The position numbers and the translations under genes were made by a program. DNA of 25,915 nucleotides from Prevotella sp. UBA7764 (GTDB lineage Bacteria; Bacteroidota; Bacteroidia; Bacteroidales; Bacteroidaceae): positions 24,288 through 50,202 of the forward strand of contig DLDU01000015.1 in NCBI GenBank assembly GCA_002481295.1. The letters are read 5' to 3'. This document shows, piece by piece, positions 6,641-14,598 of the stretch. Within the stretch, counting starts at the first letter, position 1. Every line of letters starts with the position of its first letter. The notes under the pieces are model-generated. The model worked only from the letters and a program-made list of their open reading frames with translations, had not been told where the DNA came from and did no database searches.

Positions 6641-7273
6641 TTAGAAATAGTAAGCCAGACTGACCTGCCAGCTGTTGTTGCGGCTCTTGGACTTGCTGGT
6701 GACCAGATCCGACACCGTTGACGCAGCGCTCTGCCACGTCACGTCGGCTGTCTTGCCACAGGCGATGTTGTAGTTGGCTGACAACTGCAAGTGGGAGGCA
6801 AGCATCAGACCGGCACCGAGGTTGACGCTGAAATTGGACTTACGGAACTCATAGTTCGACGTGTCTGACCACTTGAAGCTCTTGTCACCGACGTTGATAC
6901 CCCACTGCGGACCACCAAAGAAATAGAGACTGGCCAGGTCGCCCAAGCCGAAGCCATAGCGGAGGTTGACGGGAATGGCGATCTGCTGCTGCTTGATGGT
7001 CTTGTCTTCTTTGCCTGCATTCTCCACCTTGGCGGAGCGCTCGTCATAGAGAGCACTGGCATCTACACCCAGCCCAACGATAGGCAAGGTGAACTTCACG
7101 GTAGGACCGAAGAAGAAACCAGCACGGTTGGAGGCGTCCAAGACATCGTTGGACAAGGACATGTTGGTGACATTCAAGCCGCCCTTCACACCAAAATTGA
7201 CTTGTGCCTGCGCCGTCGTTGCAGTCAGCAACATGCCGGCAGCGAGCACGAACATTGCGAATAACTTTTTCAT
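6641..7273 (-). CDS. Outer-membrane beta-barrel protein (PorT/OmpX-like porin family)
   Basis: 210 residues. Signal peptide ends at TAQAQ (residue 24). The mature part alternates glycine and aromatic-rich strands (VNFGVKGGLNVTNM, GFFFGPTVKFTLP, LYFFGGPQWGINVG, NFSVNLGAGLML, LQLSANYNI) and ends in an aromatic strand with a terminal Phe (WQVSLAYYF), the outer-membrane barrel signature. The size fits a barrel of about 8 strands of the 'outer membrane protein beta-barrel' family that includes PorT, a T9SS accessory protein. It lies 71 nt downstream of porN on the same strand and before a terminator, so it may be the last gene of the secretion operon. Family members are numerous and most are uncharacterised, so naming it porT would go beyond the evidence. 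Confidence 0.8.
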   Translation of the reverse strand: MKKLFAMFVLAAGMLLTATTAQAQVNFGVKGGLNVTNMSLSNDVLDASNRAGFFFGPTVKFTLPIVGLGVDASALYDERSAKVENAGKEDKTIKQQQIAIPVNLRYGFGLGDLASLYFFGGPQWGINVGDKSFKWSDTSNYEFRKSNFSVNLGAGLMLASHLQLSANYNIACGKTADVTWQSAASTVSDLVTSKSKSRNNSWQVSLAYYF

Positions 7274-7344
7274 TTTTTACTTACCTTTTATGTTTGCTAT
7301 CTATGTGTATGCTGCAATATCTATTGTATTGCTGTCCGACAAGA

Positions 7345-8406
7345 TCAATGACGCTGACGGCGTACGGTGACACGGGCCTGACCGCCTGGGGTGACAGTGC
7401 CCGAGGAGAGAGGCTTTGTGCGCACGGAAGAGCGACGGCTGCGAGGTCGTGCACTCTTGAGCTTGATCTTGCCCTTCTTGTCGAGTTTCGCGATACTGTC
7501 CAACGAGTCACGCTTGGCCGGATCGCCCCATATATGGGTTTCAAAAGCCTCAATCTCCTTGTCGATGCGCAACTGCTCCTTGCTGAGCTTCACCGAGTCG
7601 CCGCCTGCTATCTGTGCCAGCGTCTTGCCGAGCATGTTGGTGGTCTTGTAGATCTTGCCACGGTAGCTGTTGGTGGCGAAATAGTCCTCAAGGCTCATCG
7701 TGGCAGCATTGTTGAGGTTGCTCGTCATGATCGTCTGCTTGGCCAAATAGGGGGCAAGGTCGTCATAACGTATCCAAAACAGCGGGTATTTGGTAGCGCC
7801 ATCGCCGAAGTCGTCCTCACGGTACATCACCGGACAGAGCGCCAGGACCTTGGTATGGAAAGTGGCTGTGTTCTGGTCGTAATAGGAACTCTCCTTAATA
7901 TAATAGCTTTTGACTTGAGCCGAGGGAATGTCGCTGTCGTCGATATGCACACCACGGTCGGTGCGCTCATAGAAGATGTGGTAGTCGTCGAGAAACTTCA
8001 ACGGCTGGATGCGCACACTCTCGTCGAATCGCTCGTTGCCCGTATTGACATCGTAAGCGTAGGCGGCAATACCGCCATGACGCGGACCTGCCATGACAAG
8101 TTTAAAGATATAGGTGAAGAGATTCATCTGCGTGCCTAAGGGCTCCGTGGGATAGTAGAGACCCGAGTTGGCCTCGTCCTCCAACTTGATCTCGCGGTAG
8201 ACATCACGGCGCCATACCACGTCCTCGTTCATCTTCTGCTCCGTTGGGAACGAGATCTGCGCCCGCACCGTCATGTTGTTGGCATTGGACTTCTGGGCCG
8301 CGGCAGCTTGTTGCTCAGCGCGGCGCGCCTTAGGCTGTGCTGCCATCCCCTGCGAGAAGAGGACCACCAGCATCAGGAAGAATATCTTTTTCATCAACTC
8401 TTTCAT
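7345..8406 (-). CDS. porN: Type IX secretion system protein PorN (GldN)
   Basis: 353 residues with signal peptide (MKELMKKIFFLMLVVLFSQGMAAQ); a start 12 nt later (MKKIFF) is equally likely. Recognised by its place after porM and by the PorN pattern: NEDVVWRRDVYREIKLEDEANSGLYYP, LFTYIFKLVMAG, RVQP-like VRIQPLKFLDD and DIPSAQVKSYYIKESSYYDQ. PorN is a periplasmic protein that joins the outer-membrane lipoprotein PorK in the large PorKN ring of the T9SS, which secretes cargo with C-terminal signal domains. The last 45 or so residues are very basic (RSRRSSVRTKP to RVTVRRQRH) and low in complexity, an extension likely to be disordered. Confidence 0.92.
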   Translation of the reverse strand: MKELMKKIFFLMLVVLFSQGMAAQPKARRAEQQAAAAQKSNANNMTVRAQISFPTEQKMNEDVVWRRDVYREIKLEDEANSGLYYPTEPLGTQMNLFTYIFKLVMAGPRHGGIAAYAYDVNTGNERFDESVRIQPLKFLDDYHIFYERTDRGVHIDDSDIPSAQVKSYYIKESSYYDQNTATFHTKVLALCPVMYREDDFGDGATKYPLFWIRYDDLAPYLAKQTIMTSNLNNAATMSLEDYFATNSYRGKIYKTTNMLGKTLAQIAGGDSVKLSKEQLRIDKEIEAFETHIWGDPAKRDSLDSIAKLDKKGKIKLKSARPRSRRSSVRTKPLSSGTVTPGGQARVTVRRQRH

Positions 8407-8443
8407 TGGATCTATCTGTCTTTGTATACTGTCTGAAATATGT

Positions 8444-10000
8444 TTATCTCACCTTCACCTCCATGGCACCGGGCAGACTGCGCGTGATGCCGTCAGGACC
8501 AACGGCCTTGATCTCCGTGATATAAAAGCGGCGGCCATGTGACAGATGACGGAACTGCTCGCGCATGCGGTCGCTGAACGAGGCACCGGAAGTGGTCATC
8601 TGCACGGCATTGCCCATATTGTCATAGAACACAGTAGAGAAGCTTACCACCCGGAACTGTATGTCAAGAATGCCGTCATCAATGGCTGCGTTGAGCTGGT
8701 GAGCGCCCATCAGGCTGCCCTTCATCAGCCAGCCACCTTTAAAACGGTCGGTGCCCACGGAAAGATATGCCGTGGGATCGGGCAACTTGCGCACGTGGAA
8801 CGTGAAAGGCGGGAAGGAGCGCACCTGCTTGCCGTCGCGCGCTGAGACACGGAAAGTGACATCGTGACCGACAGCAGACGGCACAGCGACATAGCGGCCC
8901 GGGCCGACCATTGACAGTCTGCCACCCGTCATGCTCAACGACACGGCATTCTGTGGCACGCCCGGCACACTGACGCTCATCGGATTTTTATAGCCTGCAT
9001 AGAGCACATTCATCAAGTCGGCAGCAATCGTAGCGCCTCCCGGCACGGGAATGACCGTGTACTTTTGCAGGAAGTTACGCCGCAGCACGTCGCCCTTGGT
9101 GTTGTGCATGAGAATGTAACCGCTGAACTGATGCTCGCCGACACCTCCTGCTGTGAAGCTGTATTGTCCGTTGCGTGTATTCACCCGGGAACCGTTGACA
9201 TAGATCTCGGGCTGCTGGGTCGTGTCGACCGCCGCCATGACTATGTTGGCAGAGAATCGCTCACCGGGATAGAGCGTGGTCTTCTCCGGGACAACAAACG
9301 CGCTGAGCTTGTTGACGCGGATGTCTTTCATGTCGATATTCGACACCAGCGTGTGAAGCACTTCGCCTTCGGCATAGCGCACATCGTTTTGCAGTTTGGA
9401 GAGAAGCGTGACAGCGGCTGCCACCGGCATATTCTCAAACATGTATTCCTGCCAGTTCTTGCCAAGGGTATTGGGCTTGCGCGGCACTTTGGTGGAAAGG
9501 TTGCTGACTATGATTTTGCGCTGACGCGGATCGGTGACATATTGCAGAATGTTCTCGCGATAGGCATTGATGGCTTGAAAGAGCTTTTTGCCCTTGCCGG
9601 TGATCGGTGCCAGCATCACCTCGCCTGCTGCATCGATATTGTCGTCGTTCTTGATATTGTGGACGTCGCCGTCAGCACCGTCGGCCTTGCGGACGATCGC
9701 CTCCTTGAGTTGCTGGGCAAAGTCATAGAGAGAGTCACTCATATTCTTCACATGAGTGGCTTTCTCAAACCATTCGCGAACCTTTTCGGGATTGGCTTCC
9801 ATCTGATGGCGGAAGTCGCCATAGATGGCTTCGTTCTCCGAAGAGGCGTTGGCAGTAGTGCGGTTGAGACTCTCCTCGACAACGGAAAAGCCGTTGAGCA
9901 CCTCGGTAGAGATGTTCAAGGCAAGCATGGCCAACAAGACGATATACATCAAGTTGATCATCTTCTGACGGGGAGAGACCGGTCTTTTCTTGATTGCCAT
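8444..10000 (-). CDS. porM: Type IX secretion system protein PorM (GldM)
   Basis: 518 residues, the usual size. The N-terminus MAIKKRPVSPRQKMINLMYIV places one transmembrane helix at about residues 14-34, with the rest periplasmic: a helical domain (residues 35-220) followed by beta domains (about 225-515, e.g. VPEKTTLYPGERFSANIVMAA, GSRVNTRNGQYSFTAGGVGEHQFSGYI). PorM is the rod that, with PorL, forms the proton-motive-force-driven inner-membrane motor of the T9SS and reaches the PorKN ring. It starts 3 nt after the porL stop codon, implying translational coupling, and lies 37 nt before porN. Confidence 0.95.
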   Translation of the reverse strand: MAIKKRPVSPRQKMINLMYIVLLAMLALNISTEVLNGFSVVEESLNRTTANASSENEAIYGDFRHQMEANPEKVREWFEKATHVKNMSDSLYDFAQQLKEAIVRKADGADGDVHNIKNDDNIDAAGEVMLAPITGKGKKLFQAINAYRENILQYVTDPRQRKIIVSNLSTKVPRKPNTLGKNWQEYMFENMPVAAAVTLLSKLQNDVRYAEGEVLHTLVSNIDMKDIRVNKLSAFVVPEKTTLYPGERFSANIVMAAVDTTQQPEIYVNGSRVNTRNGQYSFTAGGVGEHQFSGYILMHNTKGDVLRRNFLQKYTVIPVPGGATIAADLMNVLYAGYKNPMSVSVPGVPQNAVSLSMTGGRLSMVGPGRYVAVPSAVGHDVTFRVSARDGKQVRSFPPFTFHVRKLPDPTAYLSVGTDRFKGGWLMKGSLMGAHQLNAAIDDGILDIQFRVVSFSTVFYDNMGNAVQMTTSGASFSDRMREQFRHLSHGRRFYITEIKAVGPDGITRSLPGAMEVKVR

Positions 10001-10003
10001 AGC

Positions 10004-10840
10004 TTATTGTTGTTCTTGCTGCAAAGGAGCGGCAGCCTTCATATTCACGGTCATGGCCTGAATCATGCGGGCGTAGATCTGATTGAGTTGCTCGATCTGC
10101 TGCGCCATCTTGCGTGTCTGGTCATTGATCTGGTCGATTGTGCCAATCTGCTGGCTGGCACCTTTGAGTTGCATCTCATAGACTTTGCTGATACCGGTGA
10201 GCGTACGGTTGAGATTCTCCATTTCCTCGCCGTCGCGCGTCAGTCGCTCGCTTTGCTCATTGACCTTCTTCAGCGTCTCAACCAGTGCCTTGAGTTCTTC
10301 GACATAGTTGCCTTGAGCCTCGTTGAGCGCCTTGACTTCTTCCTCGCTCATCTGTGGCACAAAGTTAGGCTGTGGCTGTGCCGTCGCTTGCGGTTGAGCC
10401 ATCGGCTGTGACGAGGCTGCATACAAAGGAGCTGACTGTGGAGCAACAATACCTGCAGACTGACTTTGAGCAGTCGCTGAAGCCTGGGCCGGCTCATAGG
10501 TAGCCGTTTCCTCGGCAGCGGCTTTTTGTTCCTCTCTGGTATAGGAGAACTGTCCGCTGGCAAGGTATTCCTCTGTCATGTGCGTGGGAATGTCGCGCCC
10601 GTCTGCCGTCTTGTCGAAAGGACGGTCAAAGGCAGAGATGAAGAATACGAAAACCTCCGTGCCCATACCGACAAACAACATGATATTGGCGCCCGGCAAA
10701 TGCGTGAGCTTGAACAATGCACCCAAAATAACGACAGAAGCACCCCAGCTATAGGCATAGTTGAGGAAGGTCTGACCATCTACCGTGTCCATCCACTTTT
10801 GGAGACGGTACACCAAATTGTATTTGCTATGCTTTGTCAT
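10004..10840 (-). CDS. porL: Type IX secretion system protein PorL (GldL)
   Basis: 278 residues from the ATG at 10840. A longer open frame to 10978 overlaps porK and lacks PorL features, so the internal start was chosen; it leaves a 5-nt gap after porK. Two membrane helices are seen at about residues 27-46 (LNYAYSWGASVVILGALFKL) and 52-71 (NIMLFVGMGTEVFVFFISAF). The Glu in the second (residue 62) is in the kind of position implicated in proton use by the GldL motor. A Gln/Ala/Pro/Ser-rich linker (about residues 100-165) leads to a C-terminal helical part with heptad-like runs (VEELKALVETLKKVNEQ and onward). PorL forms the pentameric stator of the PorLM motor. The linker is longer and more low-complexity than I would expect. 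Confidence 0.93.
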   Translation of the reverse strand: MTKHSKYNLVYRLQKWMDTVDGQTFLNYAYSWGASVVILGALFKLTHLPGANIMLFVGMGTEVFVFFISAFDRPFDKTADGRDIPTHMTEEYLASGQFSYTREEQKAAAEETATYEPAQASATAQSQSAGIVAPQSAPLYAASSQPMAQPQATAQPQPNFVPQMSEEEVKALNEAQGNYVEELKALVETLKKVNEQSERLTRDGEEMENLNRTLTGISKVYEMQLKGASQQIGTIDQINDQTRKMAQQIEQLNQIYARMIQAMTVNMKAAAPLQQEQQ

Positions 10841-10845
10841 AATAC

Positions 10846-12294
10846 TTATCTTTTCTGTTTTCCTGTCACGGAGTTTGCCAACGATCTGACACAACGGAAG
10901 CCAATATAGGAGCGCGGCTGGTTTTGATATTCCCATGAGCGCCATGCCGAGCGGATGAAGCTCTCGGGATCTTTCCACGAACCGCCACGCACACTCTTCT
11001 TTTTCAGTTTATAGGGATCCTCCTTTGCAGCATTGTAGCGCAACTGAGGGTTGAGATCGTTCATCGCGTCCACGCCGGCTTCGGTATAAACGGTGCTGGT
11101 CCATTCGGCTACATTGCCGGCCATGTCGTAAAGACCGTTGGTATTGGCAGAATAGCTGCCCACCTTAGCGGTGATCAGATTGCCGTCCTTGGTGTAGTTA
11201 CCGCGATCGGGCTTAAAGTTGGCATAGAAGCATCCGTTGCCGTTCACCACATCCTGGTTCTCCCAAGGGAACTCGTTCTGGTCCTTGCCACGCGCGGCAT
11301 ACTCCCATTCGGCCTCTGTCGGCAGACGGTAACGCTGTACATAGCGTGCCTCAGGGCCCAAGCCCTTGAGCAAATAATCAGTACGCCAAGCGCAGAAGGC
11401 GTTGGCCTGCTCCCATGTCACGCCGACAACAGGATAATCGTTGTAGGCGGGATTGGAGAAATAATTGCGCAGGTAGACCTCGTTATCAGAGTTTTGGAAG
11501 TCATTGACCCAGCAAGTGGTGTCGGGATAGATGTTTACGATGTAAGTATTGAGGAAGTCCCAAGGTCCGGTCAGCGGACGGTTGATCGTCTGCCGCACGA
11601 TATTGCCATCGTCGTCGACGTAGGCTGTATCCTTACTGATCATCACCTCCTCGTTAGGATCCACCGTGACGTCCGTGTTGAGATTGCGGTCTGCCGGGTT
11701 CAGTCGGTTGCGGCGCAAGGCTGCTGTGACGTAGTCGTAGACCTCATACTTATAGTTCATCTGCTTCCAGTCGAGCAGTTTCTCACCCGTCACAGGATTG
11801 GTGACATACAGGCTCTCGATAGCCCGCTGCTCATCTTCGTTGGGTTTACGCGGCAAGCGCTTGTTCCAGTTGAGATGCGGCTTCACGGGATCACCATTCT
11901 TGTCCTCTGTGATCATATAGGACTCGTCGCCGCCATAAGAAGGATCGGCCAGGCGGGTACGCAGAATGCTGTCGCGTACCCAATAGAGAAACTGCTTATA
12001 CTGTGAATTGGTGATCTCGGTCTGGTCCATCCAAAAGCCGTCCACAGAGATATCCTTGGTCGGTGTAGACTTGCCCCAAAGACTGTCCTGCTTGCTCAGT
12101 CCCATCTTCAGGAAGCCACGGTTGATGCGAACCATGCCATAAGGAGTAGGCTCGTTCATGACCTTTCCGCCAACGCCGACAACTTCACCACCGCGACCGG
12201 ACGATGAAGCGGACTTGGCACTGAAGCATCCTGTCAAGAGCAGGGAGCAGGTCAGAACACTCATTAATATAAAGATATATCTTCTCATATTCAT
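10846..12294 (-). CDS. porK: Type IX secretion system lipoprotein PorK (GldK)
   Basis: 482 residues. Lipoprotein signal with lipobox LLTGC (Cys near residue 23). The body has the formylglycine-generating-enzyme (sulfatase-modifying factor) fold: VDGFWMDQTEITNSQYKQFLYW, VVGVTWEQANAFCAWR, RLPTEAEWEYAARG, YDMAGNVAEWTSTVY, VRGGSWKD and IGFRCVRS. In PorK this fold is structural: it forms the outer-membrane-anchored ring together with PorN. A start at 12288 (MRRYIF) is also possible. It lies 31 nt after porP and 5 nt before porL. Confidence 0.94.
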   Translation of the reverse strand: MNMRRYIFILMSVLTCSLLLTGCFSAKSASSSGRGGEVVGVGGKVMNEPTPYGMVRINRGFLKMGLSKQDSLWGKSTPTKDISVDGFWMDQTEITNSQYKQFLYWVRDSILRTRLADPSYGGDESYMITEDKNGDPVKPHLNWNKRLPRKPNEDEQRAIESLYVTNPVTGEKLLDWKQMNYKYEVYDYVTAALRRNRLNPADRNLNTDVTVDPNEEVMISKDTAYVDDDGNIVRQTINRPLTGPWDFLNTYIVNIYPDTTCWVNDFQNSDNEVYLRNYFSNPAYNDYPVVGVTWEQANAFCAWRTDYLLKGLGPEARYVQRYRLPTEAEWEYAARGKDQNEFPWENQDVVNGNGCFYANFKPDRGNYTKDGNLITAKVGSYSANTNGLYDMAGNVAEWTSTVYTEAGVDAMNDLNPQLRYNAAKEDPYKLKKKSVRGGSWKDPESFIRSAWRSWEYQNQPRSYIGFRCVRSLANSVTGKQKR

Positions 12295-12307
12295 CTTGAT
12301 TTCATAT

Positions 12308-12319
12308 TGTCGATCGACA
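12308..12319. repeat. 12-nt palindrome between porP and porK
   Basis: TGTCGATCGACA is a perfect palindrome within the 31-nt gap between porP and porK. It could form a small intercistronic hairpin or be a protein site; chance is also possible. Confidence 0.3.
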
Positions 12320-12325
12320 GCAACA

Positions 12326-13276
12326 TCAGAGGATTCTCACGCTCTTATGGAGGTTGCGTCCCTTTTTCGTCAGGTTGAGATCATGCTGATAGCCGATGAA
12401 CAGCTCATGGCTGCCATTGCCTATGCTGATCGCTGACGTGTAGACTTCATAGCTGTAGCCCACCACGATGCCATGGAAAGAGCCGCCAAGCAGCACCGTC
12501 ACGGAATTCGTGGGACTGTAGCCTACGCCGCCATACAGCACTTTACCATTGTTTTGATAATACAGCCGGCCCGTGACATCAGCGCGATAAGCAGTGCCGT
12601 CGGTACGGGCGAGCATTGACGTTCGCAATGATAAAAACGGAGAGCGGAATTGAATATTGTATCCACCGGTCAAATAATAGGTGCGATCAATTTGCAATTC
12701 CTGGCGATCACCCAGCGTGATCAATGGAGCTGTGGCATGCTGAACGGAAAGGCCGGCATACCAATTACGGCGCTGAAAATACAGACCGGCGGCAAGGTCA
12801 ATGCTATTGCCCGAAGCTGTAGCAAAAGCAGGATCGTTGGCATCTTCCACATCCAGTTTGGAAGCATCGAAACTCTCGTTCAAGAAAGATACCTGGGCGC
12901 CGATGCCGAGTTGTCCGCCAAAGAGTTTGGTACGAAAAGCATACTGAAGGCCTAACTTCTGATGGGTGAACAGACCGAGCTTATCGTTCTGGAACTGAGC
13001 ACCGACACCGTGATAGGTCTTCAACGTATAGAAAGGCATGTCGGCCGAGAGATAAGCCGTCTGAGGATTGTGCTCGAAACCTGCGAAATCCAACGCGTAG
13101 GCCGCCACGACATTCAACTTGCTCTGCTTACCGACAGCAGCCGGATTGAAAGAAGTCTCCATGTCGAAATAATGACTGAAGGAAGGGTCATACTGAGCCT
13201 TGGAAATGCAGACGCATCCCCATAGCATAAACAATATGATGTATAACTTCTTTCTCACAACACAATAACGTTTCAA
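12326..13276 (-). CDS. porP: Type IX secretion system membrane protein PorP (PorP/SprF family)
   Basis: 316 residues. Signal peptide ends near ISKAQ (residue 27). The mature start QYDPSFSHYFDMETSFNPAAVG is the family hallmark (Q-x-P-x-F-x-x-Y-x-x-x-x-x-x-N-P-A). Alternating glycine/aromatic strands follow (GVGAQFQND, LGLQYAFRTKLFGGQLGIGAQVSF, NWYAGLSVQHATAP, VLYGGVGYSPTNSVTVLLGG), and the end is HELFIGYQHDLNL, an outer-membrane barrel. PorP is the outer-membrane partner encoded at the head of the porPKLMN operon, where PorP/SprF proteins help to place or secrete T9SS substrates. It is the first gene of the cluster here. No TAnnTTTG promoter was found in the 34 nt between it and the upstream terminator. 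Confidence 0.92.
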   Translation of the reverse strand: MKRYCVVRKKLYIILFMLWGCVCISKAQYDPSFSHYFDMETSFNPAAVGKQSKLNVVAAYALDFAGFEHNPQTAYLSADMPFYTLKTYHGVGAQFQNDKLGLFTHQKLGLQYAFRTKLFGGQLGIGAQVSFLNESFDASKLDVEDANDPAFATASGNSIDLAAGLYFQRRNWYAGLSVQHATAPLITLGDRQELQIDRTYYLTGGYNIQFRSPFLSLRTSMLARTDGTAYRADVTGRLYYQNNGKVLYGGVGYSPTNSVTVLLGGSFHGIVVGYSYEVYTSAISIGNGSHELFIGYQHDLNLTKKGRNLHKSVRIL

Positions 13277-13310
13277 GCCTTTCTTTATTGTTTTCTTGGG
13301 GTGATCAGAC

Positions 13311-13339
13311 TAAAAAAGCCGTCCCTTACGGAACGGCTT
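13311..13339 (-). terminator. Terminator of the DUF2795 gene
   Basis: Minus strand: AAGCCGTTCC-GTAA-GGGACGGCTT (13316-13339, ten pairs with one G-U, GNRA-type loop) followed by TTTTT. It lies 30 nt after the stop codon and separates this gene from porP. Confidence 0.92.
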
Positions 13340-13368
13340 CATCAGTCAGGCACTATCGTAAATGCCCG

Positions 13369-13590
13369 TTAGTATTCGTCCTCATTCCACAAAAAGTCGT
13401 CTTTTGTTGGGTAATCAGGCCATAGATCTTCTATACTGTCGTAGACATCACCCTCGTCCTCAATCTCTTGAAGATTCTGAATCACTTCATCTGGAGCGCC
13501 AGAACGTACAGCATAGTCAATTAACTCATCCTTCGTGGCTGGCCATGGAGCATCCTCCAACTTGGAAGCCAAATCTAGTGTCCAATACAT
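13369..13590 (-). CDS. DUF2795 family small acidic protein
   Basis: 73 residues, very acidic (about 20 Asp/Glu), with the pattern MYWTLDLASKLEDAPWPATK, LIDYAVRSGAP, VIQNLQEIEDEG and a final WPDYPTKDDFLWNEDEY. This is the DUF2795 family, well conserved among Bacteroidota and of unknown function. No signal peptide, so cytoplasmic. The gene is monocistronic, with a clear promoter upstream and a strong terminator downstream, which suggests independent and perhaps strong expression. Confidence 0.88.
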   Translation of the reverse strand: MYWTLDLASKLEDAPWPATKDELIDYAVRSGAPDEVIQNLQEIEDEGDVYDSIEDLWPDYPTKDDFLWNEDEY

Positions 13591-13623
13591 AGTCTTAAGT
13601 GTTAGTCAATTAAATTTGTGGCG

Positions 13624-13654
13624 CAAAAATAAGCAAATTATTCGAAAAGCCAAA
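13624..13654 (-). promoter_or_regulatory. Promoter of the DUF2795 gene, overlapped by repeats
   Basis: On the minus strand TTTG (13654-13651), 19 nt, TATTTTTG (13631-13624), an exact match to the Bacteroidota consensus, about 34 nt before the ATG. It is overlapped by a perfect 10-bp inverted pair (AAAAATAAGC at 13625-13634 and GCTTATTTTT at 13661-13670) and by a direct repeat CAAATTATTCG (13634 and 13651), possible operator sites. Confidence 0.82.
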
Positions 13655-13751
13655 TTATTCGCTTATTTTTTTAGCCGCTTATCCTTATTATAATAGTTTT
13701 TTATACAAACAGAGTGGTTATTAACGACTCTTTAATCATCATCCCCATCAA

Positions 13752-14312
13752 CTAATAGTTGACTTTGTAGATGTGAGGGTGTAACTTGGAATTGAAAAAG
13801 ATGATAGCCTCATTGTACAGATCAAAACACGCAGTGGCACCTGCATCAATGGCCTGTCGCATCGTATCTCTGCAAGAAAGGGAACGAGAACGAAGATCAA
13901 GAAGTATCAAAACGGAATCGTCAGACACATGCTGCAACGCTTCCTGCAAAGAGCCATTTGCTGATAGCAAAGCTATCTCTACCTTATTTGGTAACTCAGA
14001 AATACATTGGGTCCGGTGGCACCCAGCAGAAACATAAGCCTTATATCTTCGTAAGATGTCATCGCTACCAAAGTACCACTGACGCGGTCCAAAGTGATTG
14101 GATAACCTCAACAGCAACTGCCCCAACTTTCTTTCATCCTCGTCTCTTGACAACGTTTTCAAATCGTCATAAGCATAATAGGGCCACCGCTCCGTGATCA
14201 CTTCACGAAGAAAACGATAAGCAAAGGGTGACTGCACGCCAAAACCTCTCGTACGCGGCAGGCGCAAGAGTGTAGACAAGAACTTATGTAACGAAGATAA
14301 TATTGTTAGCAT
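13752..14312 (-). CDS. Methyltransferase-like protein, apparently without its SAM-binding motif
   Basis: 186 residues from the ATG at 14312. The frame stays open further upstream, but only the part from MLTILSSLHKFL onward looks like the family. Residues 22-34 (RGFGVQSPFAYRF) and YYAYDDL are typical of a Bacteroidota group of proteins annotated as class I SAM-dependent (O-)methyltransferases, and the end (FDLYNEAIIFFNSKLHP, then KVNY) matches their last strands. The middle does not: after RLSNHFGPRQWYF, where an E-x-G-x-x-x-G cofactor loop is expected, the sequence reads GSDDILRRYKAYVSAG, and the protein is about 50 residues shorter than I would expect. It may be a degenerate or repurposed member with no methyl transfer. 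Composition is AT-richer than the T9SS genes. It is divergent from the sigma factor gene. Confidence 0.65.
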   Translation of the reverse strand: MLTILSSLHKFLSTLLRLPRTRGFGVQSPFAYRFLREVITERWPYYAYDDLKTLSRDEDERKLGQLLLRLSNHFGPRQWYFGSDDILRRYKAYVSAGCHRTQCISELPNKVEIALLSANGSLQEALQHVSDDSVLILLDLRSRSLSCRDTMRQAIDAGATACFDLYNEAIIFFNSKLHPHIYKVNY

Positions 14313-14496
14313 AAGTAAGAAACGAAGTCTACACGAATATATTGTCTGTCTTTCGAGCCTAACCAAACGAACATAAAAGACTCGCCAATAGAATGAAAAT
14401 GAAGAATTGAGGTAGACGAGGCCCTTCGGTATTGACTTTCTAACATCTAATAAACACAAAAAAAACCTAGAAGAAGTATTTAGAGCCCTACTGCTG

Positions 14497-14527
14497 TGTG
14501 TTATCTGAAAGAAAACTCGTATTTTTG
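14497..14527 (+). promoter_or_regulatory. Promoter of the ECF sigma factor gene
   Basis: TATTTTTG (14520-14527) is an exact -7 box. 19 nt upstream stands TGTG (14497-14500), a 3 of 4 match to TTTG. The start point would be near 14534, giving a leader of about 65 nt before the ATG at 14599. This is a housekeeping-type promoter, so basal sigma synthesis need not depend on itself. Confidence 0.65.
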
Positions 14528-14598
14528 CACCAGTTAACAAGTTGGGCGTTCTCCCCGTCCCATCGATCTGATGGTGACAGGAAGCCCTATATATAATA

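Noticed and set aside
9065..10411. A 448-codon open frame on the plus strand opposite porM and porL
   Set aside because: It runs across two well-identified genes on the other strand and its product shows no recognisable domain or signal.
10841..10978. N-terminal extension of PorL
   Set aside because: It overlaps the end of porK and its residues do not resemble PorL; the ATG at 10840 starts the family sequence.
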